Below are positions 57,292-64,000 of a stretch of 64,000 bases of DNA, piece after piece. Origin of the DNA: Dyella sp. AtDHG13 (lineage in GTDB: Bacteria; Pseudomonadota; Gammaproteobacteria; Xanthomonadales; Rhodanobacteraceae); the NCBI RefSeq assembly GCF_003201105.1, contig NZ_QICJ01000003.1:372001-436000 (forward strand). The letters are read 5' to 3'. Positions within the stretch are counted from its first letter, which is position 1; each line of letters begins with the position of its first letter. The notes beneath the pieces were generated by a model that was not told the DNA's origin, did no database searches, and saw only the letters and a program-made list of their open reading frames with translations. Made by a program: the position numbers and the translations under genes.

Positions 57292-57825
57292 ATGGCACGT
57301 GGCATCAACAAGGTCATCATCGTCGGCAACCTCGGCGCCGACCCGGAAACCCGCTACACCGGCAACGGCACCGCGATCACCAGCATCCGCATCGCGACCT
57401 CCGAAAACTGGACCGACAAGCAGAGCGGCGAAAAGCAGGAACGCACCGAGTGGCACCGCGTGAAGCTGTTCGGCCGCCTCGCCGAAATCGCCGGCGAATA
57501 CCTGAAGAAGGGCCGCCAGGTCTACATCGAAGGCTCGCTGCGCACCGACAAGTACACCGACAAGGACGGCATCGAACGCTTCAGCACCGACATCATCGCC
57601 GCTGAAATGCAGATGCTCGGTGGCAACGCCGAAGGCGGCATGGGCGGCGGTGGCGGCGGCAACTTCCAGCGCTCGCAGGGCGGCGGCGGTGGCGGCCAGC
57701 GCCAGGGCGGCTACGGCGGTGGCGGCCAGCAGTCCCGCGGTGGCGACAACTACGGCAACCAGCAGCGCCAGTCCGCCCCGCCGGTGCAGAACAACAGCTT
57801 CGGCGACGACGATATTCCGTTCTAA
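57292..57825 (+). CDS. ssb: Single-stranded DNA-binding protein
   Basis: SSB coats single-stranded DNA in replication and repair and recruits partners by its C-terminal tip. The 177-aa product has the N-terminal OB fold (about 1-110: [20 protein letters not shown], then [20 protein letters not shown] and [12 protein letters not shown]). A Gly/Gln-rich linker (about 115-165) follows, and the acidic tip is DDDIPF. TATGAT at 57215-57220 could be its -10 box. A terminator follows 38 nt after the stop. Confidence 0.96.
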   Translation: MARGINKVIIVGNLGADPETRYTGNGTAITSIRIATSENWTDKQSGEKQERTEWHRVKLFGRLAEIAGEYLKKGRQVYIEGSLRTDKYTDKDGIERFSTDIIAAEMQMLGGNAEGGMGGGGGGNFQRSQGGGGGGQRQGGYGGGGQQSRGGDNYGNQQRQSAPPVQNNSFGDDDIPF

Positions 57826-57863
57826 AACGTACCTTAGACCATTGTTGTAAGGTTTTTAATCCT

Positions 57864-57895
57864 AAACCCCCGATTCGTCGGGGGTTTTCTTTTTT
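57864..57895 (+). terminator. Intrinsic terminator after ssb
   Basis: AAACCCCCGA (57864-57873) pairs with TCGGGGGTTT (57878-57887) around TTCG, followed by TCTTTTTT. Confidence 0.93.
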
Positions 57896-57987
57896 CTAAA
57901 TGGATGTTTTCGAGTCGAATTCCATCCTGGATCATCGCCTAAGCTGCACCTTGGGAACTGTTGTGAACCCTCAGTCGGAGCGCGGAG

Positions 57988-58565
57988 ATGCGACTTGGAT
58001 ATAGAACGCAAGGCTTCGTCCTGGGAAGCGGCGAGAGGTATTGCCTGCTCGTCGATCCCGACTCTGGCATGCCTCTTTTCTACCCGAACCTGTTTGTGAC
58101 AACGCAAGTTCGAAATCGATCGCTATCGGTAGCCAGCATGGATGCTGCTTCTGCGGCGATCAACGTACTGCTTACCTATTGCACCGAGCGTGGGATCGAT
58201 CTGGAGAGTCGAATCAGGGCACGGCGCTTTTTCAATCCCGCGGAGTTGGACGCAATCCGGGATGAGTGCCAGAGGCGCTGGAGCAAGCATGGTGGCCCTG
58301 CGGTCGTGCCGTTTCGGAGGCGCAAAGCAAGGCAGAGGATAGGGGCTGGAAGCGAATACGCCCGCTTGACACATATTGCGAACTACCTTCGCTGGCTCTC
58401 CCATACCCTGCTTGGATTCACGGTCGATGAGTCGACTGCACGTCAGATTGATCTGGTTCATCGTGGGTTGATCGGTCGGCGACCGGTTGGAAAACGGTCG
58501 GCTGCCGTCAAGTGTGGCCCGACTCCCGAACAGGTGGTCACACTTCAAGAAGTTGTTGACCCCAC
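57988..58565 (+). pseudogene. Truncated tyrosine recombinase (integrase N-terminal part)
   Basis: The frame from ATG 57988 stays open to 58815, but only the first 190 or so residues look like a site-specific integrase N-terminal and core-binding region. Recognisable parts are FVTTQVRNRSLSVASMDAA (about 36-54), the ERGIDLESRI segment, LDAIRDECQRRW (about 88-99), YARLTHIANYLRWLSHTL (about 123-140) and ending TPEQVVTLQEVVDP. The following residues are Ala/Pro/His-rich and unrelated, and no catalytic Arg-His-Arg-Tyr domain is seen. This is therefore a remnant that lost its catalytic half. It marks the left side of a lower-GC stretch. Confidence 0.75.
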
Positions 58566-58883
58566 AGCAGGACATGCAGCGAGCACCGCGCCGCTTGCTT
58601 GGGTTGAGAAACCCTTGGATGGCCGCCAAGGGGTTGCCGCGCGGCCCCGCGAACGCAACGGGGTCACCGCCCCAGCCGGGCATGGCTCAACAGACAACGT
58701 GTCGATGATGCAAAACCCCCATCAGGGGGATAGGGCACTGCTTATCCCAGGGGCACACTCCGCTCATCACAGCGCGCCGTCACACGTTGATGAACGAGCA
58801 AGCGTGACAGGTTGACATCCGTGAGCTGCCCTGTCGTGTGCCGGGTAGTGACCCTGCTTTTATCTGTTTCCCGGAGTACGTCC
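58566..58883. other. Non-coding stretch before poxB with alternative hairpins
   Basis: No gene is recognised. CCCCC-ATCA-GGGGG (58716-58729) overlaps a second possible stem, GGGATA (58727-58732) with TATCCC (58743-58748), so the two exclude each other. The rest may be decayed mobile-element DNA. Confidence 0.4.
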
Positions 58884-60593
58884 ATGGGCAAGAAAGTCGC
58901 TGAAATTCTCGTTGAGGTCCTGGAACAGGCGGGTGTTGAACGCTGCTACGGCATCGTTGGCGACACCCTCAATCTGTTTGCGGAAAGTTTGGACAAGAGT
59001 TCCATCGAGTGGGTCCATGTGCGCCACGAGGAAGCCGGTGCATTCGCAGCTGGGGCCGAAGCTCAGCTCACTGGCGGACTGACCGCATGCGCCGGCTCGT
59101 GTGGTCCCGGTAGCCTGCACTTCATCAACGGCCTGTACGAAGCCAATCGCAATCGTTCGCCGGTGGTCCTGATCGCGAGCCAGATCATGAGTAGCGAGCT
59201 GGGCTTTGAATTTATCCAGGAAGTGGATTTCAAGTCGCTATTCAAAGAGTGCTCGGTCTACTGCGAACAGATCTATACGCCTGAACAAGCACGTCGAAAA
59301 GTGGTGGCGGCGTGTCAAGCGGCGATCGCCTTGAAGGGTGTCGCGGTTCTCATCGTGCCAGTCGATATGTCGCATGGCGAGGTGAAAGAGGACTTCCCAT
59401 ATCGCGTGCATAACGCGCAGCCGCTTATTCGACCGAACGACCAGGAAATCAGCGACATCGCGAAGATCCTCAACGAGGGTCAGAAGATCGCTATCTATGC
59501 GGGGTCCGGTTGCGAAGGTGCGCTCGACGAGATCAAGGCGGTGGCTGACAGGCTCAAGGCGCCAGTCGCCCATACGTCTCGTGCCAAAGATGCACTGGCC
59601 TACGATAACCCGTACAACGTCGGCATGACCGGCATCTTAGGTAACGAAGCCGGATACAACGCCATCCTGGAGTGCGACACGCTACTCATGCTGGGCGCCG
59701 ACTTTGCCTGGCGCCAGTTCTACCCAGACCACGCCCAGATTGTGCAGATCGACATCAAGCCGACGCACCTGGGCCGACGCCATCACGTGTCGCTCGGGGC
59801 GGTGGGCGACGTCAAGGCAACACTGCAGGCGCTTCTTCCGCATCTGGAAGAAAATCCGGACGAGTCGTTCCTTGGGGAATTTGTCGATCGCTACAAGAAG
59901 GTTATCGAGGAAACACAGAAGCACCTCAAGCCCGGTCATGACGACACCATCCCTGCCTCATACTTGATGTCGCGTATAAATAAGTATGCGGCCGATGACT
60001 CTTTGCTGGTTGCCGACGACGGATCACCCATTGTCTGGGCCACTCGCCATTTCGACGCCAACGGTAAGCGGCGCATTTTTGGCAGTCTTCTCCATGGAAC
60101 CATGGCTTCCGCACTGTCCAGCTCATTTGGCTTGCAAAAAGCCGCACCTGACCGCCAGGTCATCGCCTGTTGCGGCGATGGCGGGCTCACTATGCTCTTT
60201 GGTGAACTGATCACGACCATTCAAGAGAACATACCGGTCAAGATCATCGTGTTTGACAACGGCAAGCTGGGTTTTGTGGAAATCGAACAGAAGGCCGAAG
60301 GTATCCTGGACACCTTCACCAAGCTCAAGAACCCGGACTTCGGCAAGGTGGCTGAGGCCATTGGGCTGTGGGGCAAAACGGTCAATAAAGCTGCCGATCT
60401 CGATGGCGCGATCCAAGAGTTGCTGGCCCAGCCGGGTCCTGGTCTGCTCAACGTCATCGTCAATCAGTTGGAACTGGTGAAGCCACCCATGATTGAGTTG
60501 AAGCCGGTGGTAGGCATGGCTTTGTATTCCGCGCGCGCCATTCTGCACGGACGTGGCGCAGATGTGCTGGAAATGATCCGCGAAAATATCTGA
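58884..60593 (+). CDS. poxB: Pyruvate dehydrogenase (quinone) / pyruvate oxidase PoxB
   Basis: PoxB is a peripheral membrane flavoenzyme that converts pyruvate to acetate and CO2 and passes electrons to ubiquinone. From ATG 58884 (GGAG at 58873-58876) it is 569 aa, close to E. coli PoxB (572). The TPP enzyme N-domain has the activating Glu in RHEEAGAFAAGAEAQ (about 50-64). A central FAD-binding domain and the C-domain with CCGDGGLTMLFGELIT and FDNGKLGFVEIEQ (TPP-Mg motif) follow. The C-terminal lipid-binding peptide ALYSARAILHGRGADVLEMI matches the E. coli alpha-peptide. Codon use is less GC-rich than upstream genes. Confidence 0.92.
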   Translation: MGKKVAEILVEVLEQAGVERCYGIVGDTLNLFAESLDKSSIEWVHVRHEEAGAFAAGAEAQLTGGLTACAGSCGPGSLHFINGLYEANRNRSPVVLIASQIMSSELGFEFIQEVDFKSLFKECSVYCEQIYTPEQARRKVVAACQAAIALKGVAVLIVPVDMSHGEVKEDFPYRVHNAQPLIRPNDQEISDIAKILNEGQKIAIYAGSGCEGALDEIKAVADRLKAPVAHTSRAKDALAYDNPYNVGMTGILGNEAGYNAILECDTLLMLGADFAWRQFYPDHAQIVQIDIKPTHLGRRHHVSLGAVGDVKATLQALLPHLEENPDESFLGEFVDRYKKVIEETQKHLKPGHDDTIPASYLMSRINKYAADDSLLVADDGSPIVWATRHFDANGKRRIFGSLLHGTMASALSSSFGLQKAAPDRQVIACCGDGGLTMLFGELITTIQENIPVKIIVFDNGKLGFVEIEQKAEGILDTFTKLKNPDFGKVAEAIGLWGKTVNKAADLDGAIQELLAQPGPGLLNVIVNQLELVKPPMIELKPVVGMALYSARAILHGRGADVLEMIRENI

Positions 60594-60637
60594 GTTTTCT
60601 GGGCCGCACGCAGCCTCGTTCGCAGGCCCTTCCGGGA

Positions 60638-60657
60638 CCACCCTTCGGGGTGGCCTT
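60638..60657 (+). terminator. Weak terminator after poxB
   Basis: CCACCC (60638-60643) and GGGTGG (60648-60653) form a 6-bp stem with a TTCG loop, followed by CCTTT only. Probable but weak. Confidence 0.45.
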
Positions 60658-60818
60658 TACTCGCGGTGTTCCAGCGATTTAGGCAGCCACCTGCGCAAAC
60701 CGTTGTGAAGCGGGCAGTACTGGGCCATCGACAGGTTGCCGTCGGAGACGCCCAGTTGCCTCATCACCGTGGTCGACAAACGACCTTGGCCAGCCCGACT
60801 CGCACAGAGGTTTGTCGG

Positions 60819-61106
60819 ATGCACATCTTTCATAGGCAACCATTCCATTTGGCAACACGCACGGCGACGCTGGTAGTCGCCGGTGCGTTGCTCTGCGCAT
60901 GCAGCCAATCGCCTTCGCGAAACATCTTGGGGTCTTACTTTCCGACATGGATGCTTTGCGCTTTGGTCGGCATCGTTGGCACCTTTGTCTTGCGCGCTGT
61001 GTTGGCCAAGGCCGATATCGACAAAGATCTTCCTGTTCCCGTGCTCGTTTATCTAAGTGTCTGGATCGCCATCACCCTGGCGGTCTGGCTGTTCTGGTTG
61101 GGCTAA
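60819..61106 (+). CDS. YtcA-like small lipoprotein of an MdtNOP-type efflux operon
   Basis: From ATG 60819 (AGAGG 8 bp upstream) the product is 95 aa. It has a signal peptide with a lipobox-like end GALLCAC (Cys27), the family-like SRNILGSYFPTWMLCALVGIVGTFVLR segment in pieces across about 33-60, and a second membrane helix near the C-terminus (about 74-93). E. coli ytcA lies just before mdtNOP, the same order as here, which supports the call. Its role is unknown. It lies 12 bp before the HlyD-family gene. The in-frame extension upstream to 60666 has no lipoprotein signal and is rejected. Confidence 0.8.
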   Translation: MHIFHRQPFHLATRTATLVVAGALLCACSQSPSRNILGSYFPTWMLCALVGIVGTFVLRAVLAKADIDKDLPVPVLVYLSVWIAITLAVWLFWLG

Positions 61107-61118
61107 GGAGAGACGCAC

Positions 61119-62144
61119 ATGTCTACAAAGCGTCTTGCCGCACGCGTGATCGCCTTCCTTTCCTTCGCTCTTGCGCTGGTACTCATCGTTGTATGTGTGA
61201 TTGTCGTGGACCGGCGGCCACGCACGCACGACGGCTATGTCTACGCCTATAGCGCCTTGCTCACGCCGGAGGTAAGCGGTCGCATCGTGGCGATCCAAAT
61301 CCGCAATGATCAAGTGGTTCATAAGGGCGATGTGCTTTTGCGCATCGATCCCGAGCCCTTTCAATACAAGTTGGAACAGGCAAAAGCACAAGTGGCCGCA
61401 CTGAAGGCGCAGATCGACCTTACCGGCCGACAAGTGACTTCCCAAGGCTCCGGCGCCGAGGCTGCCGCGCGGCAGGTGGATCGTGCACGCCAGCAAGTCT
61501 CTCTTGCGCAGGACACGCGAAAGCGCCTGGAGCCATTGGCGGCCCGGGGCTTCGCCACCGCACAGCAGCTCGATCAGGCGCAGACCGATGAGCGCAGCGC
61601 GGAAGCACAACTGGCCTCTTCCATCCAACAAGCATCGCAAGCCAAGGAAGCCATCGGCGATGTGGAAAGCCTGAAAGCGCAGTTGCTGGGAGCCATGGCG
61701 GCACAGCAGCTGGCCGAGCGTGACCTGAGAGAAACGACGATCAACGCCCCCTTCAATGGGCGCGTCGTTGGTTTCAACCTGGCGCAGGGATCCTTCGCCA
61801 CGGCGGGGCACCCGCTGCTGACCGTGATCGATGACGACAATTGGTACGCCATCGCCAACTTCCGCGAAACAGACCTTGCGCATCTACACGCGGGGGACGT
61901 GGCCACGGTATGGGTTATGGGCCATGACGACCAACCGCTTGCCGGCTCGGTCGAAAGCCTGGGCCCTGGCGTGCAACCCACCGGTTCCGTGGGACCGGGT
62001 TTGCCGCAAGTAGACCGTAATCTCAACTGGGTGGTGGTGGCGCAGCGTTTTCCCGTCTGGATCCATTTGCGACGCAGCGACGCGTCTTTCCTGCGCATTG
62101 GCGCAACGGCTTCGGTGCGGGTGACACATGATCACGCAGGCTGA
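61119..62144 (+). CDS. mdtN: HlyD/MdtN-family membrane fusion protein of efflux pump
   Basis: This is a periplasmic adaptor connecting an inner-membrane pump to an outer-membrane channel. The 341-aa product has one N-terminal membrane helix (about 10-31), a split lipoyl-like domain (about 47-80 and 200-240, VSGRIVAIQIRNDQVVHKGD and INAPFNGRVVGFNLAQG) and an alpha-helical coiled coil between (about 80-195). A beta-barrel domain then ends the protein. It overlaps the next gene by 17 bp. It is MdtN-like by synteny with YtcA and a FUSC protein; drug or aromatic-acid substrates are inference. Confidence 0.88.
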   Translation: MSTKRLAARVIAFLSFALALVLIVVCVIVVDRRPRTHDGYVYAYSALLTPEVSGRIVAIQIRNDQVVHKGDVLLRIDPEPFQYKLEQAKAQVAALKAQIDLTGRQVTSQGSGAEAAARQVDRARQQVSLAQDTRKRLEPLAARGFATAQQLDQAQTDERSAEAQLASSIQQASQAKEAIGDVESLKAQLLGAMAAQQLAERDLRETTINAPFNGRVVGFNLAQGSFATAGHPLLTVIDDDNWYAIANFRETDLAHLHAGDVATVWVMGHDDQPLAGSVESLGPGVQPTGSVGPGLPQVDRNLNWVVVAQRFPVWIHLRRSDASFLRIGATASVRVTHDHAG

Positions 62145-64000
62145 AACCGCGACAGATCAAATCTCGTCATTCGTAGGCCGGGAGCTGGCGCTCACGCCCG
62201 AGCGCCGACGTTCGATCGCACGCATCTCGCTTGGTTGTGCGGTCATGGTTGCCGTCACCATGACATTCAAAGTTCCGCTACCTGCGTACGCCGCCTATCT
62301 TGTCTTTATCGCTAGCCAGGAAGACGCGGCGTCCACCCTGAAGACCTCACTGGGCGGCGTCGTCGCGGCCACCATCGCGGTAGCGATTTCGCTGCTGTTC
62401 TACATCTTCGATGCCGGGGAGCCAGCACTGCGCATCCCGCTGCTCGCACTCAGCACCTTCGCCGGTGCTTTCTTTACCCGCACCAGCTCGTTGGGGCCGA
62501 TTGCGTTTTTGTCCGGCTACATACTGGTGCTGACGCAAACGCTGGCGGACGAAATCCCCTTCACCGATCCGCTGACTCATCAACTACTTTGGCTGTGGGT
62601 CGTGGTGGCGGCACCGATCGCGGTCACGGCCACCATGCATCTGTTGTTTGGCGAAAGCCCCGTGGCCTTGTCACAGCAACGCGCCGCCAATCTGTTCGAA
62701 CGCCTGGCTCGCCATGTCGAAGATCCTTGCTCCGAGCCGGCGAACAGGCTGCGCGATGAACTGATCGCGCTGAGCCAACTCAAGAACAAGGCGCTTCAGT
62801 GGGACAAGCAGCTAAAGGTGTTTGCCCAGGAGGACGACACCCTGATTGCCTTGCTGCTTGAGACCCTGGCGATTTCCTCGCATCTATCAGACGAGGACCC
62901 GGACACCCGGCGCAACGCATCCGCGGCCATACGTGCCGCCGGAAGAGCATTCGTCCGGAGACGCCATTCGCATGCCGAACCCGAGCGTCCTTCCTCGCTT
63001 GATCCCGTGAAGCCTTCGACGCAGGCGACTGGGCGCTCACTGCAATGTGCCGTTCGTGAGCTTCTTGACTGCGCCCGGGGTGTGGCTGCTGTCGTTGCCC
63101 GAGTCGAGCCGGCTTCGCCAGGCACGCATCGCTTCCTGGTGCCCGACGCTCTTCTGAACCGTGGACACGCGCGCTTCGCCATCAAGGTCATGCTGGCGGT
63201 GCTCGGCTCGTATGCAACTTATACGCTGCTTGACTGGCCAGGCATCCGCACGGCCGTCACCACGTGCTTCTTCGTGTCGCTGTCGACGTTCGGCGAGAGC
63301 ATGCACAAGTTCACGCTACGTGCCTCCGGCGCCCTCATCGGTGGTCTGATGGCCGGTCTGTGCATCGTCTTCGTCATGCCGCTGCTAACGGATATCGGGC
63401 AACTTTGCCTGTTGATCGCTGCGGTATCGGCTTTCGCCGCCTGGATATCCACGGGGAGTCAAGCGATCAGCTATGCCGGCATGCAACTGGCCTTCGCCTT
63501 CTTCTTGGGCGTACTGCAAGACTACGGACCGAACACGGATCTCACGGTTTTGCGCGATCGCATCGTCGGCATCCTGATAGGCAACCTATGGGTGACGCTG
63601 GTCTTCGCATCCCTATGGCCGGTAAGTGCTGCCCAACAGGCGCGTGCCTTGCGTGCAGCTGCCTTGAAAAAGATCAGTGCCATGCTGCGGAGTTCGCATG
63701 GAAGATCGTACCAAGACTTTTTTCTGATCCAGCAGGACTTGTCGCGCGCCGACACGATGCAGGCACGCGCCGCCTTCGAATGGCGAAACATCAGCAAAAA
63801 CAAGCAAGAACCGTCACTCGACGCCGCCGAGCGCATCGCGACGCATGCGCTCATCCTTCTGCGTGTGCGTGACGCAGAATCGCATGGCACTGCGATGACA
63901 GAGGCGAATGCTCAGCTCGCTTTACAGATCGATGCGCTGCTCGATGCCGGCCAAGCCCCGCCAAGAATGTCAGACCTGCCAGAAACGACATCTTCATTGC
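62128..64000 (+). CDS. mdtO: FUSC-family inner-membrane efflux protein, MdtO-like (3' end beyond window)
   Basis: The frame opens at ATG 62128 inside the end of mdtN and runs without a stop to the window edge (624 residues visible; E. coli MdtO is 683). An N-terminal cluster of about six membrane helices (about 30-175), a cytoplasmic helical region and a second cluster (about 355-500, around FAIKVMLAVLGSYATYTLLD) give the two-half FUSC architecture. The segment WPGIRTAVTTCFFVSLSTFG is typical of the family. It should be followed by an outer-membrane factor gene (mdtP-like) just outside the window. Confidence 0.88.
   Translation, partial: MITQAETATDQISSFVGRELALTPERRRSIARISLGCAVMVAVTMTFKVPLPAYAAYLVFIASQEDAASTLKTSLGGVVAATIAVAISLLFYIFDAGEPALRIPLLALSTFAGAFFTRTSSLGPIAFLSGYILVLTQTLADEIPFTDPLTHQLLWLWVVVAAPIAVTATMHLLFGESPVALSQQRAANLFERLARHVEDPCSEPANRLRDELIALSQLKNKALQWDKQLKVFAQEDDTLIALLLETLAISSHLSDEDPDTRRNASAAIRAAGRAFVRRRHSHAEPERPSSLDPVKPSTQATGRSLQCAVRELLDCARGVAAVVARVEPASPGTHRFLVPDALLNRGHARFAIKVMLAVLGSYATYTLLDWPGIRTAVTTCFFVSLSTFGESMHKFTLRASGALIGGLMAGLCIVFVMPLLTDIGQLCLLIAAVSAFAAWISTGSQAISYAGMQLAFAFFLGVLQDYGPNTDLTVLRDRIVGILIGNLWVTLVFASLWPVSAAQQARALRAAALKKISAMLRSSHGRSYQDFFLIQQDLSRADTMQARAAFEWRNISKNKQEPSLDAAERIATHALILLRVRDAESHGTAMTEANAQLALQIDALLDAGQAPPRMSDLPETTSSL

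Noticed and set aside
57640-57760. Tandem GGCGGT-type repeat
   Set aside because: It is coding sequence for the Gly-rich linker of SSB, not an independent repeat element.
58566-58815. C-terminal half of the integrase reading frame as a functional domain
   Set aside because: Residues after about 190 are Ala/Pro/His-rich and show none of the catalytic motifs of tyrosine recombinases.

Overview
The window looks like the chromosome of a high-GC gammaproteobacterium of the order Lysobacterales (Xanthomonadales), probably Rhodanobacteraceae (Dyella, Luteibacter or Rhodanobacter type). The pointers are a type IV secretion operon whose VirB7 lipoprotein carries an N0 domain, a form known from the Xanthomonadaceae bacterium-killing system; a complete dcw cluster without murB between murC and ddlB; lptD-surA-pdxA-rsmA-apaG-apaH; and ubiquinone genes (ubiH pair, ispB). 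The genus is inference and no 16S gene is present.

Layout. 1-3450 (minus strand): the first four genes of an X-T4SS-like operon (virB7, virB8, virB9, virB10), running off the left edge, behind an 843-bp non-coding gap. 4294-8000: yraN and lpoA diverging from rsmI, then the RNase P RNA. 8095-24917: the division and wall cluster mraZ-rsmH-ftsL-ftsI-murE-murF-mraY-ftsW-murG-murC-ddlB-ftsQ-ftsA-ftsZ-lpxC. Nearly all junctions overlap by a few bases. A promoter with MraZ boxes drives it, and a strong terminator follows lpxC. 25148-29571: dciA diverging from an M23 peptidase gene, then secA. 30003-37011 (minus): the lptD-to-apaH operon. 37105-46677: housekeeping genes, namely msrB, a deacetylase-like gene, cobalamin adenosyltransferase, a membrane protein, two ubiquinone hydroxylases, a dienelactone hydrolase, ispB, an MFS transporter and a DedA-rhodanese fusion. 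46813-57061: an extended kdp potassium-uptake locus (30-aa peptide, kdpF, kdpA, kdpB, 66-aa protein, outer-membrane barrel, kdpC, kdpD, kdpE). 57292-57825: ssb. 57988-64000: a stretch of visibly lower GC with an integrase remnant, poxB, and a ytcA-mdtN-mdtO efflux operon running off the right edge.

Much of the window serves the cell envelope: lipid II synthesis (murE to murG), septal wall synthesis (ftsI, ftsW, ftsL, ftsQ), the divisome ring (ftsA, ftsZ), lipid A commitment (lpxC), LPS and porin assembly (lptD, surA), PBP activation (lpoA) and preprotein export (secA). The accessory interest lies at both ends (T4SS on the left, integrase-flanked island on the right) and in the kdp locus, which has picked up extra genes and palindromic repeats.

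The most unusual non-coding signals are a roughly 150-nt region between ftsZ and lpxC closed by a 13-bp long-range helix, tandem hairpins in the ftsZ leader, and three copies of a REP-like inverted pair. No tRNA, CRISPR array or intact insertion sequence was seen.
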